DNA from: Aurantiochytrium sp. KH105
Lineage: Eukaryota; Sar; Bigyra; Thraustochytrida; Thraustochytriidae
DNA: 64,000 nt
Direction of reading: 5' to 3'
Assembly (NCBI GenBank): GCA_003116975.1
Contig: BGKB01000009.1
Span: forward strand, 187,126 to 251,125
Shown here: one piece after another, positions 52,973-62,090 of the stretch
Layout of the letters: every line of letters begins with the position of its first letter
How positions within the stretch are numbered: the first letter of the stretch is position 1
Position numbers and translations under genes: made by a program
Notes under the pieces: model-generated
The model's input: the letters and a program-made list of their open reading frames with translations, nothing else
Told to the model about the DNA's origin: nothing
The model's database searches: none

Positions 52973-55813
52973 ATGTCTTCGCCTTCAGATGAAGATACGC
53001 GGCAAGTTCGCGAGAACGTCGAAAAGCTACGCCAACTTAAAGTGGAACTGGAAAGCAAATTAGAGGAGCATCAGGAATCATATCGACGCGTTTCGGAGCG
53101 CATAGCCCAGGCGCGCGACGAAATGCGAGCTCGAGAACAAGAATTGGCAAAACTCGAATCGGAAATCCAAATCCAGGGCCAAAATGCAAAAGTGGCCGAA
53201 AATATCCTCTTAGGAGGCGCAATCCATGCCCTCGATGCAAGGTCCACCATAACAACTGAATCTTTGTCCCCCGAAGATGCAGTCTTCGTCCTGGGAACGC
53301 TTCTCGAAACGATCGCCGAACGTCTCGGTGTGAAGCTTTCGCGTCAAAGTCTCACAAATCATCAGCAAAGGGGCCACGGTGCGCTCGAAGACTCTGGTGT
53401 CAATCCTGATTCCATTGTGCACGTGACCATCGAGTACGAAGGCGACCAGTGTGGTTTCCGTCTGGCCACCTCGTATACCTTTCGCCAGCTGACCCTGGAC
53501 GCATGTCGGTACTGGTCTCTGGACGCTATGAACGCCTCGCTACGCGATGAGACGAACAGTCTTTGGCCCATGAATGGTAATGTGCGCCAAGTGCTCAGTG
53601 ATGCAATATCAGAACGCGTGCGCTTATTTGGCGCTGCCGCTGTAGGTGGCATGCCAAGGATCCGACTCGTGGCACGTGGGGCACATCTGAACGCAGCGGC
53701 AGCAGCACAAGAACTAGCAAATTCTACACATGAAAATGCTAAAAGGAACAGAACGCATGGCGCATTTGCTAGAAAAAATGAATCGACGCATCAGGCAGAG
53801 AGTTCAGCCCCGCCAAGAGCAGAAAGCAAACAGAAACAACTCGAGTACGAACGACAATTTTATGAGAATGTTCTTGCTGCAGAAAATGCGCATCTCCAAG
53901 AGCTTCGCACGAACAAGCATGACAACCGCGTGCGAGCGGCACAACTCACAATTGCTCGCAGTCTCTCTGACGCCTTTCACGAGCCGCATGAAATGCCTGA
54001 CTTGCGTCGATCGGCATTCTTCAAGCCAGCAGAAATGTTTGACCCTGGTCGGGATGAGGACGCTGAGGTCATTGCAGCCGCTGGCAATGACAAGGTGAAA
54101 TTACGGAGCAAGCTGACGAGCGCATTTGCGCGATTAATCGCCTGGGCTGCTTATCTGATCATTCTTTTGGTGGCCATGAGCTTCAGGTACGAGACTTCGC
54201 AAGTTTACTCGAACACAGCAAGCAGTCAGAGCATTTTGACCAAGGCCTTTGACCCTACCGAGCCACTCAACTTTGGCGGCACTTTTGAACGCTGGATCTA
54301 TGACCGAAGTGTGGATTCAATTGAGCCGCAGCGACAGCTTTCGCGAACCTTTTCGAGTCGGCCTTATCCATTTGCACAAATTGTAGACACCTACAATTTT
54401 GTGAAGCAAGTGTTTGCCCCTGCGCTCTTTCAGTCAGATTTGGAAGATGAAGCTGCAAGTCGTCAGCTCAACCAGTCGATGGTTAACGAACAACAGCGTC
54501 TTACAGGGCCCATCCGCATCTCGCAACACCGCGTGACCAATGACTCGTGCAGATTAAATGAAGCTTTCAGCAACGCGACAATTGGGGGCAACCAGTGCTA
54601 CGCCTCGTACGCCACGCGGCTCAGTCAAACGAGTCCGCTCGCGAGTGAGGCAGAGGTGGCGGCTGCTGTATCTGCTGTTGGCGGCTCCTCAGATTGTCTC
54701 GCGATTGTGCAAGATGCTGTTGTATACACGGAATTGCCAAGAGAGCCAGCTATGACGGCATTCTATTCTGCCTATGACGCCTCGGGATATATTGTGTCTT
54801 TTGGCACGACAGTTGTGATGAGTGATGTGCAGTGTGTCATGGATGCGCTGCGGGAGCTCGAGTGGCTCGATCTTCACACGCGCGCGGCGATAATGACCTT
54901 TGCCATGTACAACACGAATTTAAACCTGTACATTGGGACCTCAATCGCGATCGAACAGTCGTCTGCCGGAGCTATTCGCTCTCGCATTCTGTACAATCGC
55001 ATCGCCAAGTCCATGTACGACCGGACTGACCGCAACGACCGAGTTTCGGCGGAGCCATTTTTGGTTTTTGCCGAAGTTGTGGCCATTGCATTCACATGGG
55101 CGTTCATGTACTCGTTCATTCTGAACAGCAACATTTATGGGTTCTTCCGCTCCATGTTTACAATTTGGAACTGGTTGGGTATATTTCTCTTTGCAACAAC
55201 ACATGCGGGTCTCATCTTGCGCTTAGTGTACAAATTTCTGTTGCAGCGCGAGGGCTTGCTAGAGGAAAAGGCTGTCTCGTACGAAAATCTCAGCACGGCC
55301 TTCCAGCTGTACGAAGCGATGCTCGCCGTTGACGCAACCTCCATTTTCCTCAGCATCCTCTTTGTTTTTCGCTACACTCAGGCGAACCGCAAAATCTCTG
55401 CCATCTTTGAGACGGTGTATAGGTCCACACGCGTGGCGGCAGGTCTCTTGCTACTTGTGGCGTTATTCGTGGTGGGTGCTCTCGTCGCAGGTTTCTTGGT
55501 CTTTGGAACAAATCTCTTCGGCTACCGCACCGTGCAGCAGTCGGCCTTCAACATGCTCCGGCTTCTCATGGGCTCCTTTTCCTACGAGATGTTCCGTGGA
55601 TCTGATCTTGTCTTGACGGCCTTTTATTTTGGCGCCTTTGTGGTTGTCTTTTACTTTTTGGCCATTGCATTCGTCACGGCCATTTACCTGGACGCCTATT
55701 TTGAGGTCACAGCGCTTGGCATTCAGCGCGCCAAGCCCAAGCACTTTTGGACTTCTCTTGTTACAGCACCCATTTCATGGTTGCGAGACCGCACCCGTCA
55801 CAAGCAAATGTAA
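52973..55813 (+). CDS. PKD2-like: Polycystin-2-like cation channel
   Basis: A 946-residue single-exon protein. Residues 1-70 form a long charged coiled coil (KLRQLKVELESKLEEHQESY). About 385-402 is the first membrane helix (AAYLIILLVAMSF). A roughly 290-residue extracytoplasmic TOP/polycystin domain follows, with paired cysteines and the family-like LRELEWLDLHTRAAIMTFAM near its end. Five more helices follow from about 694, ending with the pore: FNMLRLLMGSFSYEMF (866-868 at the filter) and a last helix (FYFLAIAFVTAIYLDAYFEV). Polycystins are TRP-family cation channels, often in cilia, flagella or the ER. The filter reads MGS where vertebrate PKD2 has LGD, so the filter acidic residue is absent and ion preference may differ. 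There is no C-terminal EF-hand or coiled coil. AATAAA and TAGGCCTA follow directly. Confidence 0.88.
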   Translation: MSSPSDEDTRQVRENVEKLRQLKVELESKLEEHQESYRRVSERIAQARDEMRAREQELAKLESEIQIQGQNAKVAENILLGGAIHALDARSTITTESLSPEDAVFVLGTLLETIAERLGVKLSRQSLTNHQQRGHGALEDSGVNPDSIVHVTIEYEGDQCGFRLATSYTFRQLTLDACRYWSLDAMNASLRDETNSLWPMNGNVRQVLSDAISERVRLFGAAAVGGMPRIRLVARGAHLNAAAAAQELANSTHENAKRNRTHGAFARKNESTHQAESSAPPRAESKQKQLEYERQFYENVLAAENAHLQELRTNKHDNRVRAAQLTIARSLSDAFHEPHEMPDLRRSAFFKPAEMFDPGRDEDAEVIAAAGNDKVKLRSKLTSAFARLIAWAAYLIILLVAMSFRYETSQVYSNTASSQSILTKAFDPTEPLNFGGTFERWIYDRSVDSIEPQRQLSRTFSSRPYPFAQIVDTYNFVKQVFAPALFQSDLEDEAASRQLNQSMVNEQQRLTGPIRISQHRVTNDSCRLNEAFSNATIGGNQCYASYATRLSQTSPLASEAEVAAAVSAVGGSSDCLAIVQDAVVYTELPREPAMTAFYSAYDASGYIVSFGTTVVMSDVQCVMDALRELEWLDLHTRAAIMTFAMYNTNLNLYIGTSIAIEQSSAGAIRSRILYNRIAKSMYDRTDRNDRVSAEPFLVFAEVVAIAFTWAFMYSFILNSNIYGFFRSMFTIWNWLGIFLFATTHAGLILRLVYKFLLQREGLLEEKAVSYENLSTAFQLYEAMLAVDATSIFLSILFVFRYTQANRKISAIFETVYRSTRVAAGLLLLVALFVVGALVAGFLVFGTNLFGYRTVQQSAFNMLRLLMGSFSYEMFRGSDLVLTAFYFGAFVVVFYFLAIAFVTAIYLDAYFEVTALGIQRAKPKHFWTSLVTAPISWLRDRTRHKQM

Positions 55814-56401
55814 ATTTTAATAAAAGTAGGCCTAGTAGGGCCTGGGGCCTGAGCCTAGATTAACATCAAGATCAAGATTCGGGCCCTAGATCAAGGGCGC
55901 TGAGGTTGGGGCACAAAGGAAAGGGAAGAAATAAAAATAAATAGTCCATGTAGTGCCAGAGAAAGCTCGTACTCGATCGTTATTAGAGTTAAGACCGTAG
56001 CGTAGAAGTGTTTTCTCTTATTGGTTTGCAAACTTCTACTTGCACATCGCCCTACCAAAAAATGAAGAAAGTGTATTACATGACTGACTGACTAGCAACT
56101 CAAAATAGATGATGTTCAAAGGGCACTAAAAATGCAAGAGAGAGTTGCTCTGACGAACGAGAGCCCAGAGAAAACGTAATGTATCCTCAGGGTCTCGCTG
56201 ACTATGTGACGTGACTATGGTGGGAGACCGTGTGCTCTGCAAAGAAACAGAGACCGTACAGACAAACTAACTACAGCACGCGCCAACTCGATAAATGAAC
56301 GAGTGCACGAATATGAAACGGTATCAAGCATTTGCCTGGGGAGTAGGGGAATAAAGGTCCTACGATGGCAGATTCACTTTTTGCTCAGCCGCACAACACT
56401 T
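55814..56401. other. Convergent 3' interval
   Basis: A 588-bp gap between the polycystin (+) and kinase (-) stops. It starts with AATAAA and a TAGGCCTA-rich stretch. The rest is AT-rich without a supportable gene. Small frames here are in the 3' untranslated regions. Confidence 0.6.
55819..55850 (+). terminator. AATAAA plus compound TAGGCCTA element, 3' end of polycystin
   Basis: AATAAA at 55819-55824 is followed after two bases by TAGGCCTA at 55827-55834, then by tagggcctggggcctgagcc. The arrangement parallels the aldehyde dehydrogenase 3' end and the element after 50347. Confidence 0.55.
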
Positions 56402-57790
56402 TTACGTGTGGCGGCGCAAAAAAGGGTGGTTCTGCACTTGCTTGAGAGTGATGCGCAAGGCTGGATCCTTATGCAGCATGCGGCGCAGAAGATCCTTTGC
56501 GTCATCCGAAACCTCATCCCAGACGGGCCCGTCAAATTTAACCTCTTCGCGCTGCACGGCACGTGCAACGGCCGCATCCGATCGCGTCCCCCGTGTGTCA
56601 AAGGGGTGGGTGCCACTGAGCATGACGTAAAGGACGCAGCCCATAGACCAGACATCAAGCGCGGATGTGAGCGGGGCTTTGCCTCGCTTGTCGAGGACTT
56701 CGGGAGCACAGTACGCGGCCGTACCGGGCAAAACGATGTTCGAAGTAAGAACGGTCTCTTCACCATCTTCTGATCGTTTGAGACGCATTGCCGATCCGAA
56801 ATCGCAGACTTTCAGTTTTCCTTTGTTCGTGAGCAAAAGGTTCTCTGGTTTGATATCGGCGTGCACGATGCCAACCTTTTCGTGCAAGAATCGGACAGCA
56901 CGCACTGTTTGACGGGTGATGTCCACAGCTTCGTCTTCTGACAGAGGACCCGAATCGACGACGCGGTCAAAGAGCTCTTCGCCTCTAATGAATTCGAAGA
57001 CGAGCAGAGTCGCTCCGTTCAGAGTACGAGCGGCTTGGCCGGAAAGACCGTTGGTCACCTGCGACACAAAGTCTGAGACACTATTGGCGACTTGCTCGAA
57101 GGCCGAAGCGCCGCGGTGCTCATGGACTGGATCCGGCCGTTCAATGCGCAAAAAGCGTACGATATTTTCATGGCCGCCGGCGCGCTCGACACGTTCGAGG
57201 AAATCGACTTCACGCTCAGCAATGTCACTAAAGACGCGCGGCAACAATTTGACGGCCACGAGCTGCTGGCTCACGACGTCGCGCGCAGCGCGGACGGTGC
57301 CATAGGTCCCCTGTCCCACTTCTGCCTGCAAAATGAGCGACGAAGAGGCGGGGGTCAAGGTGCCGCGCTTGCGAGGCGAAACGGAAGGGTCGGCGCGGAC
57401 AACCAAATCATCGGCTTTCACGACCGAGGTTAGAGAGGCGTTGGTGAGACGCAGGCCCGCGCTGCTGCTGCTGCTGCTGTTGCTGCCGCCGAGCGTCTCT
57501 GCATGAGCCCGCGCTTGGTTGCCAGGGTGTTCGCCGGCCTTGTTGCGCGTCGCAGCTCCGAAAAGGCAGAGCGCAACGGCCATGGCGCCTACAGTGGGGA
57601 CCTTGCTAGCGGCGTTTCCCCACGCCCCGCGGCTTCTCCTGTTCTGGCGCGTGAATTTCTCCTGGAAACTGCTGCCGTTGCTCTCTTTGTTCCCGTGGTA
57701 TATTGACGGCGAGGCTTGCGCGGAGGACCCGTGCATGCGCGGCGCCGCTCGCTTAGACGCGCCGGCGCGGCATGCTCGCGAGATGATCAT
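56402..57790 (-). CDS. Ser/Thr protein kinase with N-terminal hydrophobic segment
   Basis: From the ATG at 57790 the protein has 462 residues; the frame is open up to 58078, but the extra part reads through GGTC repeats and looks like leader. M19 (57736) is another possible start. A hydrophobic stretch at about 64-80 (KVPTVGAMAVALCLFGAA) could be a membrane anchor or targeting element. A Ser-rich linker precedes the kinase domain, from about residue 150 to the end: GQGTYGTV glycine loop, VAVKLL with the ATP-site Lys, HADIKPENLL catalytic loop, DFGSA, GTAAYCAPEVL, and DVWSMGCVLYVMLSGTHPFD. Catalytic Asp, Asn and Lys are all present. The order and motifs resemble CAMK-group kinases. The catalytic loop is HAD rather than HRD, so it lacks the Arg that normally contacts a phosphorylated activation loop. 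An insertion with Glu/His/Val-rich sequence lies before the catalytic loop. Confidence 0.87.
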   Translation of the reverse strand: MIISRACRAGASKRAAPRMHGSSAQASPSIYHGNKESNGSSFQEKFTRQNRRSRGAWGNAASKVPTVGAMAVALCLFGAATRNKAGEHPGNQARAHAETLGGSNSSSSSSAGLRLTNASLTSVVKADDLVVRADPSVSPRKRGTLTPASSSLILQAEVGQGTYGTVRAARDVVSQQLVAVKLLPRVFSDIAEREVDFLERVERAGGHENIVRFLRIERPDPVHEHRGASAFEQVANSVSDFVSQVTNGLSGQAARTLNGATLLVFEFIRGEELFDRVVDSGPLSEDEAVDITRQTVRAVRFLHEKVGIVHADIKPENLLLTNKGKLKVCDFGSAMRLKRSEDGEETVLTSNIVLPGTAAYCAPEVLDKRGKAPLTSALDVWSMGCVLYVMLSGTHPFDTRGTRSDAAVARAVQREEVKFDGPVWDEVSDDAKDLLRRMLHKDPALRITLKQVQNHPFLRRHT

Positions 57791-57904
57791 TCTTCCCTTC
57801 CAACTCGGCGACACTTGCTCGCTCGAATCGGGTTCTGCGTGTCCCAAGCGACGTGGAGTGGGTCTCGACAGCGGCAGCGAGCTTGCTCGTCCGTTTGCCC
57901 GCAA

Positions 57905-57937
57905 AGGTCGGTCGGTGGGTCGGTCGGTCGGTCGATC
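57905..57937. repeat. GGTC/GATC tetranucleotide array
   Basis: About seven ggtc or gatc units in the 5' leader region of the kinase gene. Translated on the minus strand it gives a repetitive DRPT stretch, which argues against the longer kinase start. Confidence 0.85.
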
Positions 57938-59413
57938 GATCGAAGGTCGAAAAGGTCGGTCGAGTCGGTTAGTGGAGTGGCCGACTGCGACTTGACTTGG
58001 CTTGGCTTGGCTTGTTCGGGACTTGCAACAACGATTCCGCAGGGTCGCTCGGGCGCCCACGAGCCAGGCGAAATACACGAGCCTGTCAGCGGCGATCCCG
58101 TGATGGCGCTCTGCGAGCCGAGCGGGACGGGGTTCCCCGCTCGCGGTCCCCGACGATCAATCAATCGTTTCCGTCTCGTCGCCGTCTCGATCTCCCTTTG
58201 CGGTTCGCTCTGCACACGTCCCGGTCAGTTCAGTCGCTCAGAACACGCCTGCCTCGGGGCGGGCTCTGTCTGCACTCTCGGGCGCAGCGCAGTGCAGCGC
58301 TGTGCAGCGCAGGCGCGCACGCAGGCTCGCGGCGCGTGTCCGCGTCGGTGTTCGCGCCCAGCTGCAGCAGCGTCTGCGCCTTCTATTCTCCTTCTCCGCC
58401 TGCGCCAGGAGAAACCAATCCCGAGGTGCCCGCCGGCCTGCGCTGCCTGCCGCCTCGCTCGCTCGCTCGCAGTCGCGCCCGCGCGCCGCGCGCAGAGGGG
58501 CGCGCTCGCCGCGGGGGCCCACGGGGACGGAGGGCGGCTCGCCGTCGCCCGAGCCGCGCGCGTTGCGAATCTGCCTTCGGTGCGGAGCGGCATCGAGCTC
58601 GCCGCGACTGGCCAGCGCCGCGTGCGGCTGATGCATGATGCTAACATGGTGACACATTGCGACTTGCGACTGACAGTGACTCTGTGGCCGACTGTGACGG
58701 ACCGCGCATTCTCCACTTGCGCCGGCGCATTCTCCACTTGCGCCTGCAGCTGCGCCGTTGCTTCCGATGACGCGGCGGGGGGCGCACACTCCCCTTTGCG
58801 CGCGGAACGAGTCGGAACTTCTCGCGGAGCAAGAGAGCGAAGGAGGAACGGAACGGAAGGAACGGGAGAAGAAGCGAGGATATTCTTGCGAGCACGTGAT
58901 ATCCGCGTCCAACCACCGGTCGATGGACTCCGAGCAACCCGGTCGAAGGTGACGATGGCGTGAGAGCGGCGCGAGGGCAGGGCGCCGCGTTGCGGTGGAT
59001 GGTGTCACGAGCATCGCGATAGCGCAAGGCAGGCACGGAGAGCGGGAGGGATCGAGAGCGGGAGTGATGGAGAGCGCAAAATCATGTTCTCGCGGGCTGG
59101 TGATGGCGAGTAATTAGAAGGACGTTTTGGTCGGGCAGCAGAACGCAGCGAGAACTCCACGACCAGAGCGTTCTCCAAGAACGACTCGGCGACCACGATC
59201 GTAGCTTTAATCTGCGCAGAGACGAAAGCAAACCCAAACGAGGAGTCTTGAAGGCCAAGAGTTATAAAGTATTATACAGACGGTCCGAGTCGGGCTCTAG
59301 GTGCGGATCTGAGAGCGCACTGACACGTCTGATCGTCAACAAACCTTCAAAACTGTCTATCATCTACAGTATTAGCGAGAGTGGCCATCTCGCGTCTTTT
59401 TGCCCTCCTTCCC

Positions 59414-59416
<3 letters not shown>

Positions 59417-59446
<30 letters not shown>
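59417..59446. repeat. CT dinucleotide run
   Basis: About fourteen ct units, 120 bp upstream of the chosen start of the two-exon orphan; it reads as Ser-Leu repeats in that frame. Confidence 0.9.
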
Positions 59447-59449
<3 letters not shown>

Positions 59450-59565
59450 GCCTCCTTCTTGCTGGACTGACTCTATCGCGTCTAAAACACTCTCTCCCGT
59501 TCTCTTCGTGCGAGTTATTGAAGCACCACGCGAACTCTTTTCGATCCTTCGCACAGCGAGGTACG

Positions 59566-61297
59566 ATGCACAAATGCGCTCGCCAGCTCGACCTTGCGGC
59601 GCAATCAGCAAAGTCAAGATGGACCTCATCCCCGAGCAAGAGAGAAGAAGCACGAGATACAGAGGTCATTGACATCGTCAACGACAGCCTCTCCGATTCG
59701 ATACTTCAAAATACGGCCTTTCCCGTCCAGACATGCTGCCCATCGAGCAGACGGGAAGCTCACCTTGAGGCTTCCGCGTCCGTTCCGCGCTCTCCTTTTT
59801 CTTTTTTGCCCATCTGTCCTGCTTGCAAGGAGAAGGAACAGCAAATTGCAAACTTATCCGCGGAACCGAGCATGATGGAGTCTTCTTCGACGGCCGCGAC
59901 CGGGCAGAAGCAAGTGAACTGCAGCAATGGCGCGCAGTCTCTGCGCTGCGTTGGCCTTGCCGCGCTTGAAACCTGCGAGGCCGCTCTCGGAGCTCTGATC
60001 AGATTCAAGACGAAGCAAGACCCGTTCCCTGACTTTGTAGATTGCGAAAATGAGGGAACCGCGCTTCGCGTGGCAATCTTCAACAAGCATTCCGAAGAGC
60101 TCTTTCGCGGCTGCGTCTACAAGTGCCTGGCTATGTTCGGAGGCCTCGAGACCATCAAGAAGAACGGCATGTTCTTCTCGAGTGCATGGGAGTCCAAGTA
60201 CAGGTCGGAAGCCCACTTGTACATGGTCGAGACGGAACGGCATTTTCTGCACAATTTGCTCAATGAGCCCATCGAGACGGCCAAGGCAATCGCTATCGCT
60301 CATCGCGATCGTTTCGTAGGCACAACCACAGCTCCCAAAAACCCGAACCCTGGGGATCTCCATGAACGGGTGTACAAGGTTTTCTGGGAGTGGATGATGG
60401 GCAACAAGGAATGTCGCGCGGGACTCTCCACGTTTATCTCCAAGGAACGAAGCGCATTCACCAAGATGATTGGTGCCCAGGCCCAAGATCTTGAATGCAT
60501 GCTGCGAGGAACAACGCAAAAGCAGAACACGAGTATTCTCTCGTTTGCGGGCGTCCCGGCAGCGCTCATGCCGGACGCCAACGATCTCTGGATGCCGCAC
60601 GCGCTCCACGAGCTCTTGCCTACGATCATGACGCAGGCGCACGGCTGCAATCTCTTCAGCGTCGACCCAAAACGCAAGGTTACAGGCGTTTCAGGATCAT
60701 GCGTATTCAACTGGACGCTCGATGCAAAGTGTAAGTTTGACAATCGGAAAAGCGGGCACGAGAATCGTCTCTTCTTGCGGGGGACCTGACTAACATTTGT
60801 TTTCTGTTGGCGACGTATCATGCATGATAGCACCGCAAAATGAGGCCACGATTGCCCTTGTCATGGCCTGGACCGCGAGTCACATTCTTTTGCAGAGCTC
60901 GGCAGCATTTAAGGCCTTTGCCAAGGCCGAAAAGGTCACTTTTGCGGCCTTTTTTAAGCTCATCACGCCCGCACAGCTCGCTTGGGTCTGGACCCTTCTC
61001 ATTCGACGCGGCCATGGCAAAACCAGTGGCTCCCGCAAACATTGCGCTGCCGCGACGCACGCAGCTTTGCTCTTTGAGCGTTGCTTTGCATATATTCTCG
61101 AGTGGAACAGACAGCTCAAAGGTGACACGCGCACATTCTCCATTCGTGCTGCCTTTGGCACCTTGCATGCCACGGGTGACAAGAAGCGCAAGCGCGAAGA
61201 GGCGCGAGTGGCGCGTCACAAACGATCCCGCAAGGTGGCCACCATTGAGGAAGAGGCCAAAACTTTTGTTCTCTCCGCTTCGCAAGATCCTTTTTAG
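59566..61297 (+). CDS. Orphan protein, two exons (59566-60730, 60831-61297)
   Basis: Joining two exons across a 100-nt intron gives 543 residues from the ATG at 59566. The frame is open back to 59248 through a CT repeat, so an earlier start is possible but less likely. I do not recognise the family. The N-terminal 90 residues are polar and Ser-rich, with a CxxC pair (PICPACKEKEQQ) followed by a short coiled-coil-like segment, which could be a zinc-binding or structural motif. From about residue 140 to 400 the protein is mixed-charge and helical with several Trp and Cys residues, and it looks like a folded domain. The C-terminal 150 residues are helical with a strongly basic end (DKKRKREEARVARHKRSRKV), suggestive of a nuclear localisation signal or nucleic-acid contact. 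A nuclear role is only inference. Confidence 0.7.
60731..60830 (+). other. Spliceosomal intron in the orphan gene
   Basis: A 100-nt phase-1 intron with donor GTAAGT and acceptor GATAG. A good branch-point-like sequence, tgactaac, lies at 60787-60794. Splicing joins ...NWTLDAK to SPQNEATIA and keeps the frame open to 61297; without it the frame stops at 60789. Confidence 0.8.
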
Positions 61298-61502
61298 TGA
61301 ACTGCAAGCATCGGCCAAGAACAGCACGTTGTCAATGCCGTCTTTTTGCGGGCACGAGGTGCAATACAAAGTGGAATACGTACCACCACCTCTTCTCGCT
61401 AACAAGTTTCTTATCCCTTCTAACAAATGAAAACCAATTGATTCAATCTCAGACAGATTTACTGTACTGTACAGCAGCCAACACAGGTAGAAATGCTTCA
61501 CG

Positions 61503-62059
61503 TCATGGTGAGGGCGCCCAAAAGGAAAACACGTATTTCGCATAAGCATCAAGGACCATTTGAAAACGTTCCTTATTGAGACACTCACGCCATAGAATCT
61601 CGCGTGTGTGATGCCGGCCGTGAAAGTATGGGTGGAGTCGGCGAAAGAGACGATAGACCTCCGAATCCGTAGCCACTAAATCAAGAAAGAGCTTCTCCTT
61701 GGCCTCACGAGCCTCGTCAAAGTCCTTGCGCCGATTATACTGTTCTCGAAGGTGCTGCGTGTGCAGAGAGACGCTTTGAAGCGCGAGATCGTTCGTCTCG
61801 AGAATTTGCGCATCATCTACGGGAGCACGCCGGCCTCGAGGAGCGATAGATCGCCTACGCCGTTGAGACGACACATTTTGGGTCAGTTCACGTGACTGCG
61901 CCGGCAAGGACTGTAGTTGTGCTTGCTGCTGTGTCTCCTCGAGATGCTGTTGCGGATCTTGAGCCGAAGTACCCAGATACTGAGGCAGAGACTTGGTACT
62001 CGTCGAGGACGCGGCAGCCGATGAAACGGCCAGTGATCCTTGGCTGACAGAAGCATCCT

Positions 62060-62090
<31 letters not shown>

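Larger units (their letters stand above)
57791..59565. promoter_or_regulatory. Divergent region, kinase / two-exon orphan
   Basis: About 1.8 kb between divergent starts. It contains a GTCG array (57905-57937), a cttgg run (57994-58013), a very GC-rich block (about 58240-58640) and a CT run (59417-59446). Frames are open on both strands in the GC-rich part, but their translations are Arg/Ala/Ser low-complexity sequence, and I call no gene. Confidence 0.5.

Noticed and set aside
57716-58963. 415-codon plus-strand frame
   Set aside because: Partly antisense to the kinase 5' end and otherwise in GC-rich repeats; no recognisable domain.
19612-61502. Two convergent gaps of identical length (205 bp at 19612-19816 and 61298-61502)
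   Set aside because: The sequences are unrelated, so equal length is most likely chance.
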